From contig CM038471.1 of assembly GCA_021464415.1 (NCBI GenBank), positions 9,513,386 to 9,577,385 on the forward strand: a stretch of DNA of 64,000 nt, in the 5' to 3' direction. This DNA is from Lonicera japonica. Taxonomy: Eukaryota > Streptophyta > Magnoliopsida > Dipsacales > Caprifoliaceae. Shown one piece after another: positions 24,701-36,700 of this stretch; the first letter of the stretch is position 1; each line of letters opens with the position of its first letter. The notes below the pieces were generated by a model. That model worked only from the letters and a program-made list of their open reading frames with translations. It was not told the DNA's origin and made no database searches. A program made the position numbers and the translations under genes.

Positions 24701-27700
24701 GCATTGAATAATGGTATATCTCTAAGCTCCGCGTTTTTAACAAATGCATCAAATTTCCTCATACTTTTAGTAAATCTGCCTCCATTCAATATCTCTGAAG
24801 GATACCTCACTACATTGAAATCGCCCCCTAATAGCCACCTATCACCACAGAGTCCACTTAACACACCCAATTCCTCCCACAAATGCTTCATTTATTTATA
24901 ATCACATGGGCCGTAAACACCCGTGCACCACCAGCTACTACCACCAACCATCGAATTCAAAAAAACCAACAAAGAATAACCCCCTGTAAAACTTCCACGC
25001 CTAACATCCCAAATCATTAAAATGCCACATAACCTCCCAATAGAGGGCAAGAACGCCCATGCTTTGAATCTGGACTCCCAAATACTAACTACCATTTTTT
25101 TTTATCAATCTTATCCTTCTTTGTTTCTTGAATCACTACTATATCCGGTTTCACCTTTAAAATCATCTCCTTGATAACCCTTCTTTTCTCCCTTCTCCCA
25201 ATGCCCCTCACATTCCAGCTTAAAATCTACATTGAGAACAAATTTGCCCCCTTGAGACACCAATCTTCCTATTTCTGCCATTATAATTAATAGTGTTATA
25301 GGTTGTAAATAATAAGTTAGGAAGGTAGATAATTATAGAATCCTAATTAGTAGTATGATTTCCTTATGTGTGTAGGAGTCTCATGTATATATAAATGTTG
25401 TAATTGTCTCTCAAATAATATAACATAATTTTCCTCTCATCTTAGATAACATGGTATCAGAGCATGGGGGTTTTCTTGTTTGGTTTACATCAGTTAGTTA
25501 AACGGCATACTAGGGTTTCGCTAGGGCTTCTACCTTAGAATTTCATTCAGTAGTCTATAGCGATTTTTTAGTCTCACCTCCTACTCAAGGAGAAGCGCCT
25601 CCCACCGCCCAGTACTCGCCTAAAATTAGGTGTCCAAAATCCCAGCGCGTGGCCCCCACGCGCCACCACAAGCATCAACAGCTGCCTCAAGCGCCAGCGC
25701 ATAGAGGCGCATCCGTACTCCGATCAACCTCCGACCATTGCAGTTGGCTTCGTCTCAGTGTATACAACACGTTTATGTGTTTGGTTTGGTTATGTTCCTC
25801 ACAGTTGTGTGTAGATTTGAGTTTGGTTATAGTTTATCATTCTTCATATACTTCCTGTGTGCACCAGATTTGAAGTACGTTTGTTTCTAATTTCAAAACA
25901 GCCCTAAAATAGTTTTTAGAGGTTGTTTGTCCGTGGTTTGTGCTTTCTGGTCACTGGTTAGTTCGTTCCTTGCTTTATTCGTGCTTTGTGGTTTGCGATT
26001 GGCTCGTTTCTCGCTATCTACTATAATTTTATTTGTTTGTTCTTTATAAATAAAATTATTTAAATCATGAATAATACATATGCAGCAGTGGTTTCTGATG
26101 TTATTTTTGTAATGTCAAAAATTACTGAACATAAACTTAATGGCTCTAATTACCTGGATTGGAGTAAAACAATTCAAATTTATTTGCGAAGTATTGACAA
26201 AGATGATCATATGACTAATGATCCACCCTCAGATAATTCTGGGCAAACATGGCTATGGGAGGATGCTCGATTATTCCTACAAATCCGAAATTCCATTGAG
26301 TGTGCGTCATTAGTTTGATTAATCACTGTGAATTGGTTAAGGAATTAATGGATTATCTAGATTCTCTATATTCTGTGAAAGGGAATATTAATCGCATTTA
26401 TGATGTGTGCAAAGCATTTTATCGTGCAGAAAAATAGGATAGGTCCATTATGAGTTACTTTACGGACTTTAAGAAAACTTTTGAAGAACTTAATATGCTG
26501 ATGCCGTACAGTCCTGATGTAAAAGTTCAGCAAAGCCAGAGGAAGCAGATGGTTATCATGAGCTTTCTAGCCGGTCTTCCGTTTGAATTTGAAATTGCGA
26601 AGAATCATATTCTTTCTAGCCCTGAGATCTCTTCTTTAGAGGAAGTATATACTAGAGTTCTTCGTACAGAGAAGAATACACATGTTCAGAGTCCAACTGT
26701 TCCGTTCGATAGTGCTCTGGTTAGTAGAAATATTAAGTATGAATTTGGGAGATCACAGTATCGTAGAGGCAATCAAGGAGGGGGATTGAATTGTAATAGT
26801 TTTGATACTCGTTCACATGATTCAGGAGGAAGTTTGACTCGGGGACTAGGCTCCGGACGGATTGTATGTCATTACTGTCACACTCCAGGGCATCTGAAGC
26901 GGGATTGTAGGAAGCTTCGATACAAGACTCAGAGAGCTCATTCGGCCCATGTTACATCTACTACTGATACCGCTGAAAAATCAGTTCTGATCCCTGCGGA
27001 TGAGTTTGCCAAGTTCTCTAAATACTAAGAATCTCTAAAGCCTCCAGTCACTTCCGTCACTGCTATTGCCAATTCAGGTAAACCAAATGCGTGCCTTGTT
27101 TCCTCATCGTCCAACTGGGTCATTGATTCTGGTGCCACATATCATATTACAGGTAATTCTAGCTGCTTTTCTACTTTTCAATCACATCTATCCCCTTCCA
27201 GTGTTACTTTAGCAGATGGTTCACCATCCTCTGTTCTAGGATCTGGAACAATCACCCCAACCCCTTTGCTTCCCTTATCATCTGTACTACATTTACCTTA
27301 ATTGTCCTTTAATCTAATTTCTGTGAGCCAGCTTACTCGTACACTTAATTGTTACATCTCATTCTTTCCTCATTATTGCTTGTTTCATAATCTTATAACG
27401 AAGAAGATCATTGGTAAAGGACATGAATCGAGAGGTCTTTACATCCTTGACACATTGATACCTAAATCTGTTGCATGTTCGGGTGTCACGTCTGCTTTCA
27501 AGGCTCATTGTAGGCTCGGTCACCCTTCTCTTCCTCTGCTTAAGAAATTGTGTCCACAGTTTAGTAAGGTGTCCTCATTAGATTGTGAATCATGTCAATT
27601 TTCCAAACATCACCGTAGTAGTCTTAGTCCGAGAGTCAATAAGAGAGCAAGTGCTCCGTTTCAATTAGTTCATTCTGATGTTTGGGGTCCATGTCATGTT

Positions 27701-30700
27701 ATGTCTAAAATTGGGTTTAAGTATTTTGCTTTTGTTGATGATTATTCTCGTACAACTTGGTTATATTTAATGAAAAGTTATTCGAAATTATTTTCTCATT
27801 TTTGTGCATTTTCTGCTGAAATTAAAACTCAGTTTGCTACATCTATCCATATATTGTGCAGTGATAATGCCGAAGAATATTTTTCTTCATCTTTTCAGAC
27901 TTATATGATTTAGAATGGTATCCTTCATCAAACTTCTAGTGTTGATACTCCGTCCTAATAGAGAGTGGCCGAACGAAAGAATAGACATTTTCTTGAAATT
28001 GCGAGAGCCCTATTATTCCAGATGAATGTTCTTAAACCATTCTGGGCTAATGCAGTTTCCACAGCATGCTTTCTCATAAATCGAATGCCTTCATCTGTTC
28101 TTCATGGTGAGACTCCTTATAGTGTTCTCTTTCCAAATAAATCATTATTTCCTATTGAACCAAGAATATTTGGTAGTACTTGCTTTGTTTGAGATGTTCG
28201 TCCATAGGTTACTAAGTTAGACCCTAAATCTTTGAAGTGTGTTTTTCTTGGGTATTCTCGTCTTCAAAAAGGATACAGATGTTATTGTCCTAGTTTGAAT
28301 AGGTACCTTGTTTCAGCTGATGTTACATTTATGGAAAAAACACCATATTTTTCGTCCTCCACTTTCGAAAGTTAGAGGGAGGAGGATGATCTGTTAGTAT
28401 ATACGATCACGTTCCCTAAATCCGTTGCTGAACCAACGCCAATCAGACCTCTCATTCATCAAGTTTACTCCAGAAGGCGACCTTTTGGTCCATGTCCTCC
28501 ACCAGCTTCTTCTTCATCATCAGATTCCATGATGAGCAATGATATTCTTATTGCTTTACGCAAAGGTAAACGTCAATGTACTTATCCTGTTTCTTCTTGT
28601 GTTTCTTATGATCACATGTCTCCTTCGTCTTGTTCATTCATTGTGTCTCTTGATTTTATATCTGTTCCTAAAACTGTTCACGATGCCATATCACATCCTG
28701 GATGGCGTAATGCAATGATAGAGAAAATGGATGCTTTAGATAATAATGGTACATGGGACTTGGTCACTTTGCCTGCAGGAAAACAGGCTATCGGATGCAA
28801 ATGGGTGTTTACCATTAAGGTCAATCATGATCATATTGAGATTGATTGCCATTTTGTCCGTGAGAAGATACAGCAAGGCTTAATTGCCACAAGGTATGTG
28901 AAGACTGGAGAGCAATTGGGTGATCTCTTCACGAAAGCCTTAAACGGGATTTAGGTTAATTATCTTTGTAACAAGCTGGGCATGATCAATATCTATGTTC
29001 CAGCTTGAGGGGGAGTGTTATAGGTTGTAAATAATAAGTTAGGAAGGTAGATAATTATAAAATCCTAATTAGTAGGATTATTTCCTTATGTATTTAAGAG
29101 TTTCATGTATATATAAATGTTGTAATTGTCTTTCTAATAATATAACGTAATTTTCCTCTTATCTTAGATAACAAATAGAACACTCCAACTTTTTTTAACT
29201 CTCTTTCGTGAGCTATCTGATTTGGATTGATTTGCTCATTTTCTATTATACCCCTTCTTCTTTTTGTTAACCCATGCGTCAATATCATGAAACGGAATCA
29301 AATTCAAATTAAACTTTCTAAAAAATAAGCCCAGCTCCTCCAAATTACTAACCTTCACCTCGTCAATATGCCCAATATCCTTTTCATTGCTGATTCTGTC
29401 TTCGACTGCCTCTGTATAGCTCCTTACTAGGTTCCACACTAAAATTATTGTCTACAATAGGCTGGATTGGTGAAAAATGCTTGCTACCTTGCTCTTGTTT
29501 CCCGTCAAACTCATTGTATTTAACAGACTGAAATCCTCAGGTACCTCGGTTACTACATCAAATAAAGCCTTAGCGTCTCCAATTGGATCCCCTATTTTTT
29601 CTGACTCACTGTCTGACACTTCATCCTTGTAGATCTCTACATCCGTGTACTAAGTCTCCGGCACAATTAACTGATCATCAAGCGAATCCTCATCCATTTT
29701 GTGGACGTTCACATTTTCTTCCACCTCCACAATCTTCAATAAATCATCATTCTCTAATTCCTTGAACAACTTTTCACCGTTACCAAGATCTATCGATGCC
29801 TTCTGTTTGTGATACTATCTACTATCAATGGGCATTATCCTTCCATGGGATCCCTGTACTTCTTCTTTGACCCCTTCTGTCTCATCCACTTCATCCTCTT
29901 CTCCATCGATAAACTATAATACTCAATTTCTAGTGTTATTACGAGGCCTGGTGAAGGTATTGGAGAAGTGATTCTCATTAAGGATTTCTCCCCTTATTAT
30001 GACAGGTAGTCCTTTGGCCCAAAACCTATCGTTATCACCATTACAATCTTCCAAAGAAATATTTAATTGTCGGCCCAATTTATCTAGCCCACCTTTCAGT
30101 GGCCCAACACCTTCCCAATTATTACTAAGTCCATTTTTAATTCTCCAAAAAATCTGTTTGATATTAATCAAACCATTCCGGAGCACCTATTGAAATCACC
30201 GACAAAAGTCGAAAATTTGTCTTGATATCTCTTCTTCATATCTAGGCACCATAACAGATTTAATTTGACTGTACAAAATTCTTGACCTACTTTGAGATCA
30301 ATTTCTGCAGGAATAAAACCACTGGCTTTACCACCTACCTTGATTCTGGCTTTAAAACACTGCTCCATGTTCAGTGTTCTGTTATCGACTTCAATTAGTC
30401 CACCACACTCCCAACCAAATGTCTTAAAAACTTTGAGCTTCCACCATTTCAATGGCAGATCATAAATCTCTATCCAACCTCTAGTGCATGCTATCTTTCG
30501 GGTTTTGGCCACATCCCAGGTGTTGCCGTTTCGTAATTTAATTGAACCTAAACCATTAATACAAAAGATTCCTCTATTTGCTACTAAATCAGCTTCCTCT
30601 TCACTTCTACACCAGAACAGAGCTTTGTTTGGCTGGAATTGCTTTAATTTAAAGCTATGCTGAAACATGTCATTAATGGCATTTGTAATCTTCCCCCATT

Positions 30701-33700
30701 CAACCCAAAGGCTATCTCTCGGGCAAATAACTGAATTTTCCCACTGATCCTTCTTTATAACAGATTCACCTCCATTACTATTACTTGTGATAACATCTTA
30801 ATGTCTTCAAACCTTTGTTTTTGAGCAGATGCTTTCTTCGTTCTGTTTCCAAGGGATTGCCTCGAACTGCCTCAGCATACGTAAATCTTCCTTCCTTTCT
30901 TGCTTGTGTCATATAACTACTCTTCTTATGCTCAATTAACAAATCATCTGTGGAAACTTGGTTTGGATTTTTAAGAAGTCCGGTGATTTCATTCCAAATT
31001 TTCATCCATCCTTCTCCTTTGTCTCCAGCCGGAAAAATCATTAATCTCGACAAAAACCCATTATGCAATTTCGACAAAGGAAGTGTCCATTGTTATTCTC
31101 AGAAAGCTGTAACGTGAGTAACGCATAATTGGTTTGGAACTTACTGAAAAAACATCGTTTGCCCATCTCACTTTTAGCTCGTCGGAAACTATCAAGTAGC
31201 CATAGAACTCATTCGAAATCCAATCTAACAAGGAAGCTTCTATTACGCAACTCCTCGGTTATAGTTAGTATATCTCCACTATATGAGATATTCAAGGAGA
31301 AAATCTTACTATATCTCCACTATATGAGATCTTCAGGGAGAAAATCTTACTTTCAATTCTGAATCTTCTTACACCTTCCTTGCTGCTCCATAATCAATGA
31401 TTGTTGTCGCTATTATTCCTTCTTCGGATGACATGATATTTTGGTCGAAAAGACTAATCAAATTCCTTCCGGAATCTCTCTTTAACTTCCTCTCTCCACT
31501 CTCTCCTCATGTTAACAGTCTCCAACAACACGTTATAATGATGGGTTTGGATGGTGATTTTAATAGTAGAGAATGAAGATTGGTGTTGATGGTGAATATA
31601 ATGGTGGGCGATGTTTATGGTTGGTTGTGGAGGTGCTGAAAGTGGTGGTGGCCGGTGAATAAGGGTGGTGTGTGTTAAGAAAAGAGGTAGATGGGTGATG
31701 AACGATGGAGGAAGAAGGATGAAAAGTTGTTGGTTATGGTCGGAATAGTGTTAAAGATTAGAGATGGAGGAAGAAGTGATGGAAGACGGAGGTTAGAGGT
31801 GGTGGAAGAGAGAAAGACCGTTCATCTTCTAGAGAGAGCCGAATCTGATAGTTCCAAATTAGAACGACTCTTTTTCATGTTCTTCCTTTTAATATTGTGA
31901 ATTATCCTTTTTGGAAGCCTTCTTTGTAGACTTTGGACCTGGGTATAAGCCCCCTACCATGCATGAATTGAGGACATGGAGCCTCAAGGCAGAAGTTAAT
32001 GATATTAATAAATTGAAGAAAGAGCATATGAAGTTTTGGAATAAGTATGGATGCTCTATCATGTCAGCTGGATGGATAGATGGAATGATAGTGATGTTCC
32101 TTCAGATGAAGATGTTAAGATTTGTATATATTTTATTTATAGAATGTATATTTAGGAGATATTTAGGAAATCCTTATTATAAGGAAATATCCTTATTTTT
32201 ATGATCTCTCTTTTGTATATATTAATGTACTCCTTTTCTCAATAATCAATAACAATTCTTCTCACAATCTCTTGTATTCTCACATGGTATGAGAGGATTA
32301 GTGAGAAAAATCCTACTCCAACTTCGTGTTTATTGTGTCTTCATTCCAGCAATCACCAAAACCCTAGCTGCCTATCACCTAGTAACCAAACCTTAGCCGC
32401 TGTGTTTCTATCCCAGTGTGTAAACCCTAGCTACTGTGTTTCTGTTCCGGCGTGTAAACCCTAGCCGTCGAGAGTCAAAAAAATATATTGTTCACCGACA
32501 CTATTCACTAGCACTGTTCACCAGTATTGTTCACCCTTTTTTCAGATCGTTTCTCTAAGATCTGTGTTCTAGCATATTTCTGGTATATTCCCAAAATTAG
32601 TTTGGTGGTGTTTTGGATTATAATGTAAGTCTCTAATGGGTACTCCAAGTGAAGAGTCAATCCTTACGCTTTCTATATCTGCCACTAAATACGCTGAGTT
32701 CCTGCAATTCCAATAGAACAAGCAGTCCATCTCTAATGCTTATGTAAATTAAACTGGTAACCCTATTGACTGCATCTCTCAGTCATCATCTTTTGGATCT
32801 TGCGTTCTTAATTCTGGTGCTTATAATCACATGTTTGGTAATAAGAATTTGTTATCTTCTATTTCCTATTCTAATTCATTGTCTACTGTCACTTTAGCCG
32901 ATGGCTCCCAAACTGAAGTTAAAGGCATTCGACAGGCCGAACCTTTGCGTAACTTGTCTTTAAATTCTGCTCTTTTTGTGCTTGAATGTCCTTTCAATTT
33001 GATTTCAGTTAGCAAATTAACCCAAACCTTGCCTTGTTCCATTACCTTTGTAGCTAATTCAGTTCTTGTGCAGGAACAGAGTACTGAGATGTTAATTGGA
33101 GTAGGACATGAGTAGAGTGGTCTATACTACCTCACCTCACCACCAACCCCTGTAGCTTGTGTTGCTAGTGATCCAACTACACTTTTTCACTAGCGTTTAG
33201 GCCATCCCAACCTACAAAAATTACAAAAGATGGTGCCGAATCTTTCTCGTGTGTCATCTTTAGAGTGTGAGTCTTGTCAGTTAGGAAAACACGTTTGTAG
33301 TCCTTTTCCTAGCTGTGTTAATAAACAAGCAAAGTCACATTTTTCTCTAGTTCATTATGATGTATGGGGTCCTAGTCGTGTCAAGACAGCTTTGGGTTTT
33401 CTATATTTTGTCACTTTTGTTAATGATTTTTCTCGATGCACTTGGTTATTTTTAATGAAAAATCGTTCTGAGCTATTCTCCATCTTTCAAACATTTTGCT
33501 CATAAATTAAAACCCAATTTGGCACCACTATTCGTACTTTCCACAGTGACAATGCACGAGATTATTTTTCTGCCCCTTTTTAATCCTTTCTTGTGCTCAT
33601 ACTCCTCAATAAAATGGAGTGACTGAACGAAAAAAATTAACACTTGATTGAAACTACTTGTACTCTCCCTATTCACAATCATGTTCCGCAGCGTTTTTGG

Positions 33701-36700
33701 GGAGAAGCAATCATCAATGCTTGCTATTTAATTAATAGAGAGTGCTGAGTGTCCTCTTAATATTAATAAGTCCCCAATATCAGATGTTAGTCCTATTCTA
33801 CGCGTTGTGTACTCTCCTGACCATTTGACTCCTATTGCAAACTCGCCACCTCCTTTAATCACCCCACCACTGAGCCCACCACTGAGACTATATCCGAGCC
33901 CATCACCAGATCCCCCAGCCTCATCTCTTACTCCAATTAGCCTCCGATCTCGGCTTTCTGACCTGGATCTTCCCATTGCCGAACGCAAAGGTATTCGTTC
34001 TACTCATAACCCTCATCTCATTTATAATTTTGTGAGTTATCATCGTTTATCTCCACAATATACTGCCTTTGTATCGTCTTTGTCTCATATTTCTACACCT
34101 AAAAATGTATAGGCTGCTCTTTCTGATGCGGGCTAGCGCCAGGCTATGGTTAATAAGATGTCTGCCTTGCATTCGAGTGGCACATGGGACCTCGTGCCTC
34201 TTCTTCCTAGTAAATCAATAATGGGTTGTTGTTGGATTTACACTATCAAAGTTGGGCTCGATGGAAACGTTGATAGTCTGAAAGCCTGGCTAGTTGCGAA
34301 AAGGTATACCCAGATCTATGGACTTAATTATGGTGATATGTTCTCTCTGGTGGCTAAGATGTCCTCTGTTTGTCATTTCTCTCTATGGCGGCCATTCGTC
34401 ACTAACCATTTTATTAGTTGAACATCAAGAATGCTTTTGTTCATGGTGTATTATAGGAAAAGTTATATATGGAGCAACCTTCTGGGTTTGTTGCTCAGGG
34501 GGAGTCTAATATGGTGTGTGGCCTTCGTCGCTCTGTTTATGGACTAAAGCAGTCCTCTCGGGCTTGGTTTGGACGCTTTAGTTCGGTTGTTTATCATTTT
34601 GGTCTAACTCGTAGTCAAGTTCATCATTCTATCTTTTACTCCTATTCATTTCCTGAAAAATGCATTTATTTGGTCATTTATGTGGACAATATTGTGATTA
34701 CGGGAAATGATCAAAAGGGCATTCAGAAACTCAAGCAGCATTTATTTCACCACTTTCAGATGAAAAATTTAGGGAAACTCAAATACTTTATGGGAATAGA
34801 AGTTGCTCAATCTTGACAGGGTATCATCATCTCCCAGCTAAAGTATGCCTTAAATATCTTAGAAGAAACTAGCATGACAAATTGCAAACCCGTAGAGACT
34901 CCGATGGATCCAAACGTCAAACTCTTACCTAATCAGGGGGAACCATTATCAGACCCTAGTAAGTACTGGAGACTTGTTAAGAAACTTAACTACCTCACTG
35001 TGACACGTCCTGACATAGCGTTCTCGATGAGTGTACTTAGCAAGTTCCTAAGTGCTCCGTCGGATAGTTGTTAGTATGTTGAAATACATAAAAGAAGACG
35101 CCAGGTAAAGGCCTTCTGTATGAAAGTAGAGGCCACACTGAGATTGTTGACTATTCGGATGCTGATTGAGCAGGCTACCCGTATGATAGACATTCGACCA
35201 GTGGGTATTGTATCTTCGTTGGAGAAAATCTGGTCTCATGGAAGAGTAATAAACAATTAGTCATTTCCTTGTCCACCACTCAAGCATAATATCATGCCAT
35301 GGCAAAAGTGACGTGTGATCTCATATGGATGAAACAATTACTCCAGGAGCTGAAGTTCACGAATATTCAATAAATGATGTTGGTATACTATAACTAAGCA
35401 GCTCTCCACATTGTGTCTAATCCGGTGTTTCACGAAAGGACCAAACATATCAAGATTGATTGTCACTTTATTAGAGAAAAAATTCTTTCAGGGGAGATCT
35501 CTATTAGCTATGTTAAATCAAATGATCAACTAGCTGATATTTTTACTAAGTCTCTCAGTGGACCTCGAGTCAATTATATTTGTAACAAGCTTGGAACATA
35601 CAACTTGTACGCTCTGGCTTGAGGGGGAGTGTTAAGATTTGTATATTTAGGAGATAATTAGGAAATCCTTATTAGAAGGAAATATCCTTATTTTTAGGAT
35701 CTCTCTTGTATGTATTGATGTACTCATTTTCTCAATAATTAATAACAATTCTTCTCACAATCTTTTGTATTCTCATAGAAGAATTTGTGGGGAAAGGATA
35801 AATTTTGAAGGGTGTTAACTTTAGATGTAAAACTTTTGATAATTCTGATTGAAAGAGAGAATTTGACTTTATGTTGATTGTAGTATGACTAGTATCTACT
35901 TTCTAGTTTTTAAAGACTTTATGTTGATTGTAGTAACTACTTCTATTTCTCAAGACTAAGTTATTTGACATTTAGACTTGATTTGTTTGCCTTATATTAT
36001 TTTATTTTATTTGCCTTATATTATTTTTTTTAATATAAAAATGTTTTGCACGAAAGGCTTACGCCTCATCGCATTGAGGCCTACGCCTTTCTTTCTGACA
36101 TGCAATCACCTAAACCTTCGCCTTTTAGAACACTGATATAAATCAATTATTGGTCTGGTAAGTCAATTCTCGGTATACAACTATATCTTGGCAAAACCAT
36201 TTTTTCTCAGATTAATTCCATCGGTTTCGCAAAAAACCATACCGAATGACACCCCTAGGTGCAGGTTAAAAGTGGGGCAGGTTAGAATTCCTTCATATAA
36301 TAAACAACACAGTTTCAGTGGTCAAAATTAACCCTCTCTTTGGGTTGTGTTCAGGCCAGCCATATTTCCTGGACACGCAAGTCGGGTTTAGCCAAACCTA
36401 CCTCAAAATTGAGCTAATTTTTTTTCTGCGCTGCAGGCACAGGCATTGCTAATAAGTGTGAAAATCAAAGCAAAACTCCTATAGTATATCACTTGTGCCT
36501 GCTTTATACTTATATATGTATTAATTTATACGTGCCATTTTAATTAACCTTTTGTTCTTTTCCCCAAAACATGAAAGTCGAATTTACATAAGTCTCAACT
36601 CTTGACCTTACTACATAGTTTGTTGCCCTTGAGAAATACTTAATACTTTTTTTAGTTTTTATAACTTAAACTGCCTTCTATTTTAATCATTCATGTGATG

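Larger units (their letters stand above)
25294..29173 (+). mobile_element. Ty1/copia element 1, defective, nested in the LINE
   Basis: Two 158-bp LTRs (25294-25451, 29016-29173) start tgttatagg and end gataaca. The TSD aatag lies at 25289-25293 and 29174-29178. A PBS tggtatcagagc (25452-25463) and a purine tract ttgagggggag (~29005-29015) are present. By eye the LTRs differ at about 11 positions, so this is not a recent insertion. Gag and integrase are broken, and most of RT and RNase H is deleted. LINE sequence continues on both sides. Confidence 0.93.
21399..31881 (-). mobile_element. L1-type LINE, near full length, interrupted by a copia element
   Basis: The minus-strand element has its 3' end at 21399 (T-run on the plus strand, a short A tail on its own strand) and its 5' end at 31881. 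The TSD is cttcctttcaatat (21385-21398) versus cttccttttaatat (31882-31895), 14 bp with one mismatch, and it falls inside a hAT transposase frame that rejoins when the LINE is removed. Without the copia insertion the LINE is about 6.6 kb, with a CT-rich 5' UTR, ORF1 (DUF4283-like), and ORF2 with endonuclease, RT and a zinc-binding RT tail. Many stops and frameshifts make it inactive. It is in the same orientation as the TNL gene. Confidence 0.9.
32113..35777 (+). mobile_element. Ty1/copia element 2, defective
   Basis: LTRs lie at 32113-32284 and 35630-35777, with TSD gaaga at 32108-32112 and 35778-35782. The 5' LTR ends tctcaca before a decayed PBS (tggtatgagagg). The 3' LTR ends tctcata, a mutated CA end, after a gagggggag purine tract. 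The 3' LTR lacks ~20-24 bp between two gtatat repeats that the 5' LTR keeps. The interior has almost no gag and a broken pol. It is the older-looking of the two defective copias. Confidence 0.9.
15822..36135 (+). mobile_element. Relict hAT element that hosts the nested TE stack of TNL intron 3
   Basis: The right end reverse-complements to cagtgttctaaaaggcg, a common plant hAT terminus. The left end has a decayed match ending aaaggcg at 15838. Candidate 8-bp TSDs are gtataaaa (15814-15821) and atataaat (36136-36143), six of eight identical. Both subterminal regions carry gcttacgcc/gcgtacgcc motifs, near 15835-15880 and 36055-36125. Subtracting the gypsy, LINE and second copia insertions with their TSDs leaves about 1.19 kb containing one transposase fragment. 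This was therefore already a deletion derivative. The right end is clear; the left is inferred. Confidence 0.6.

Noticed and set aside
31691..31900. 69-codon ORF rich in Gly, Arg and Glu
   Set aside because: It is the complement of the CT-rich LINE 5' UTR, and its frame runs across the LINE end.
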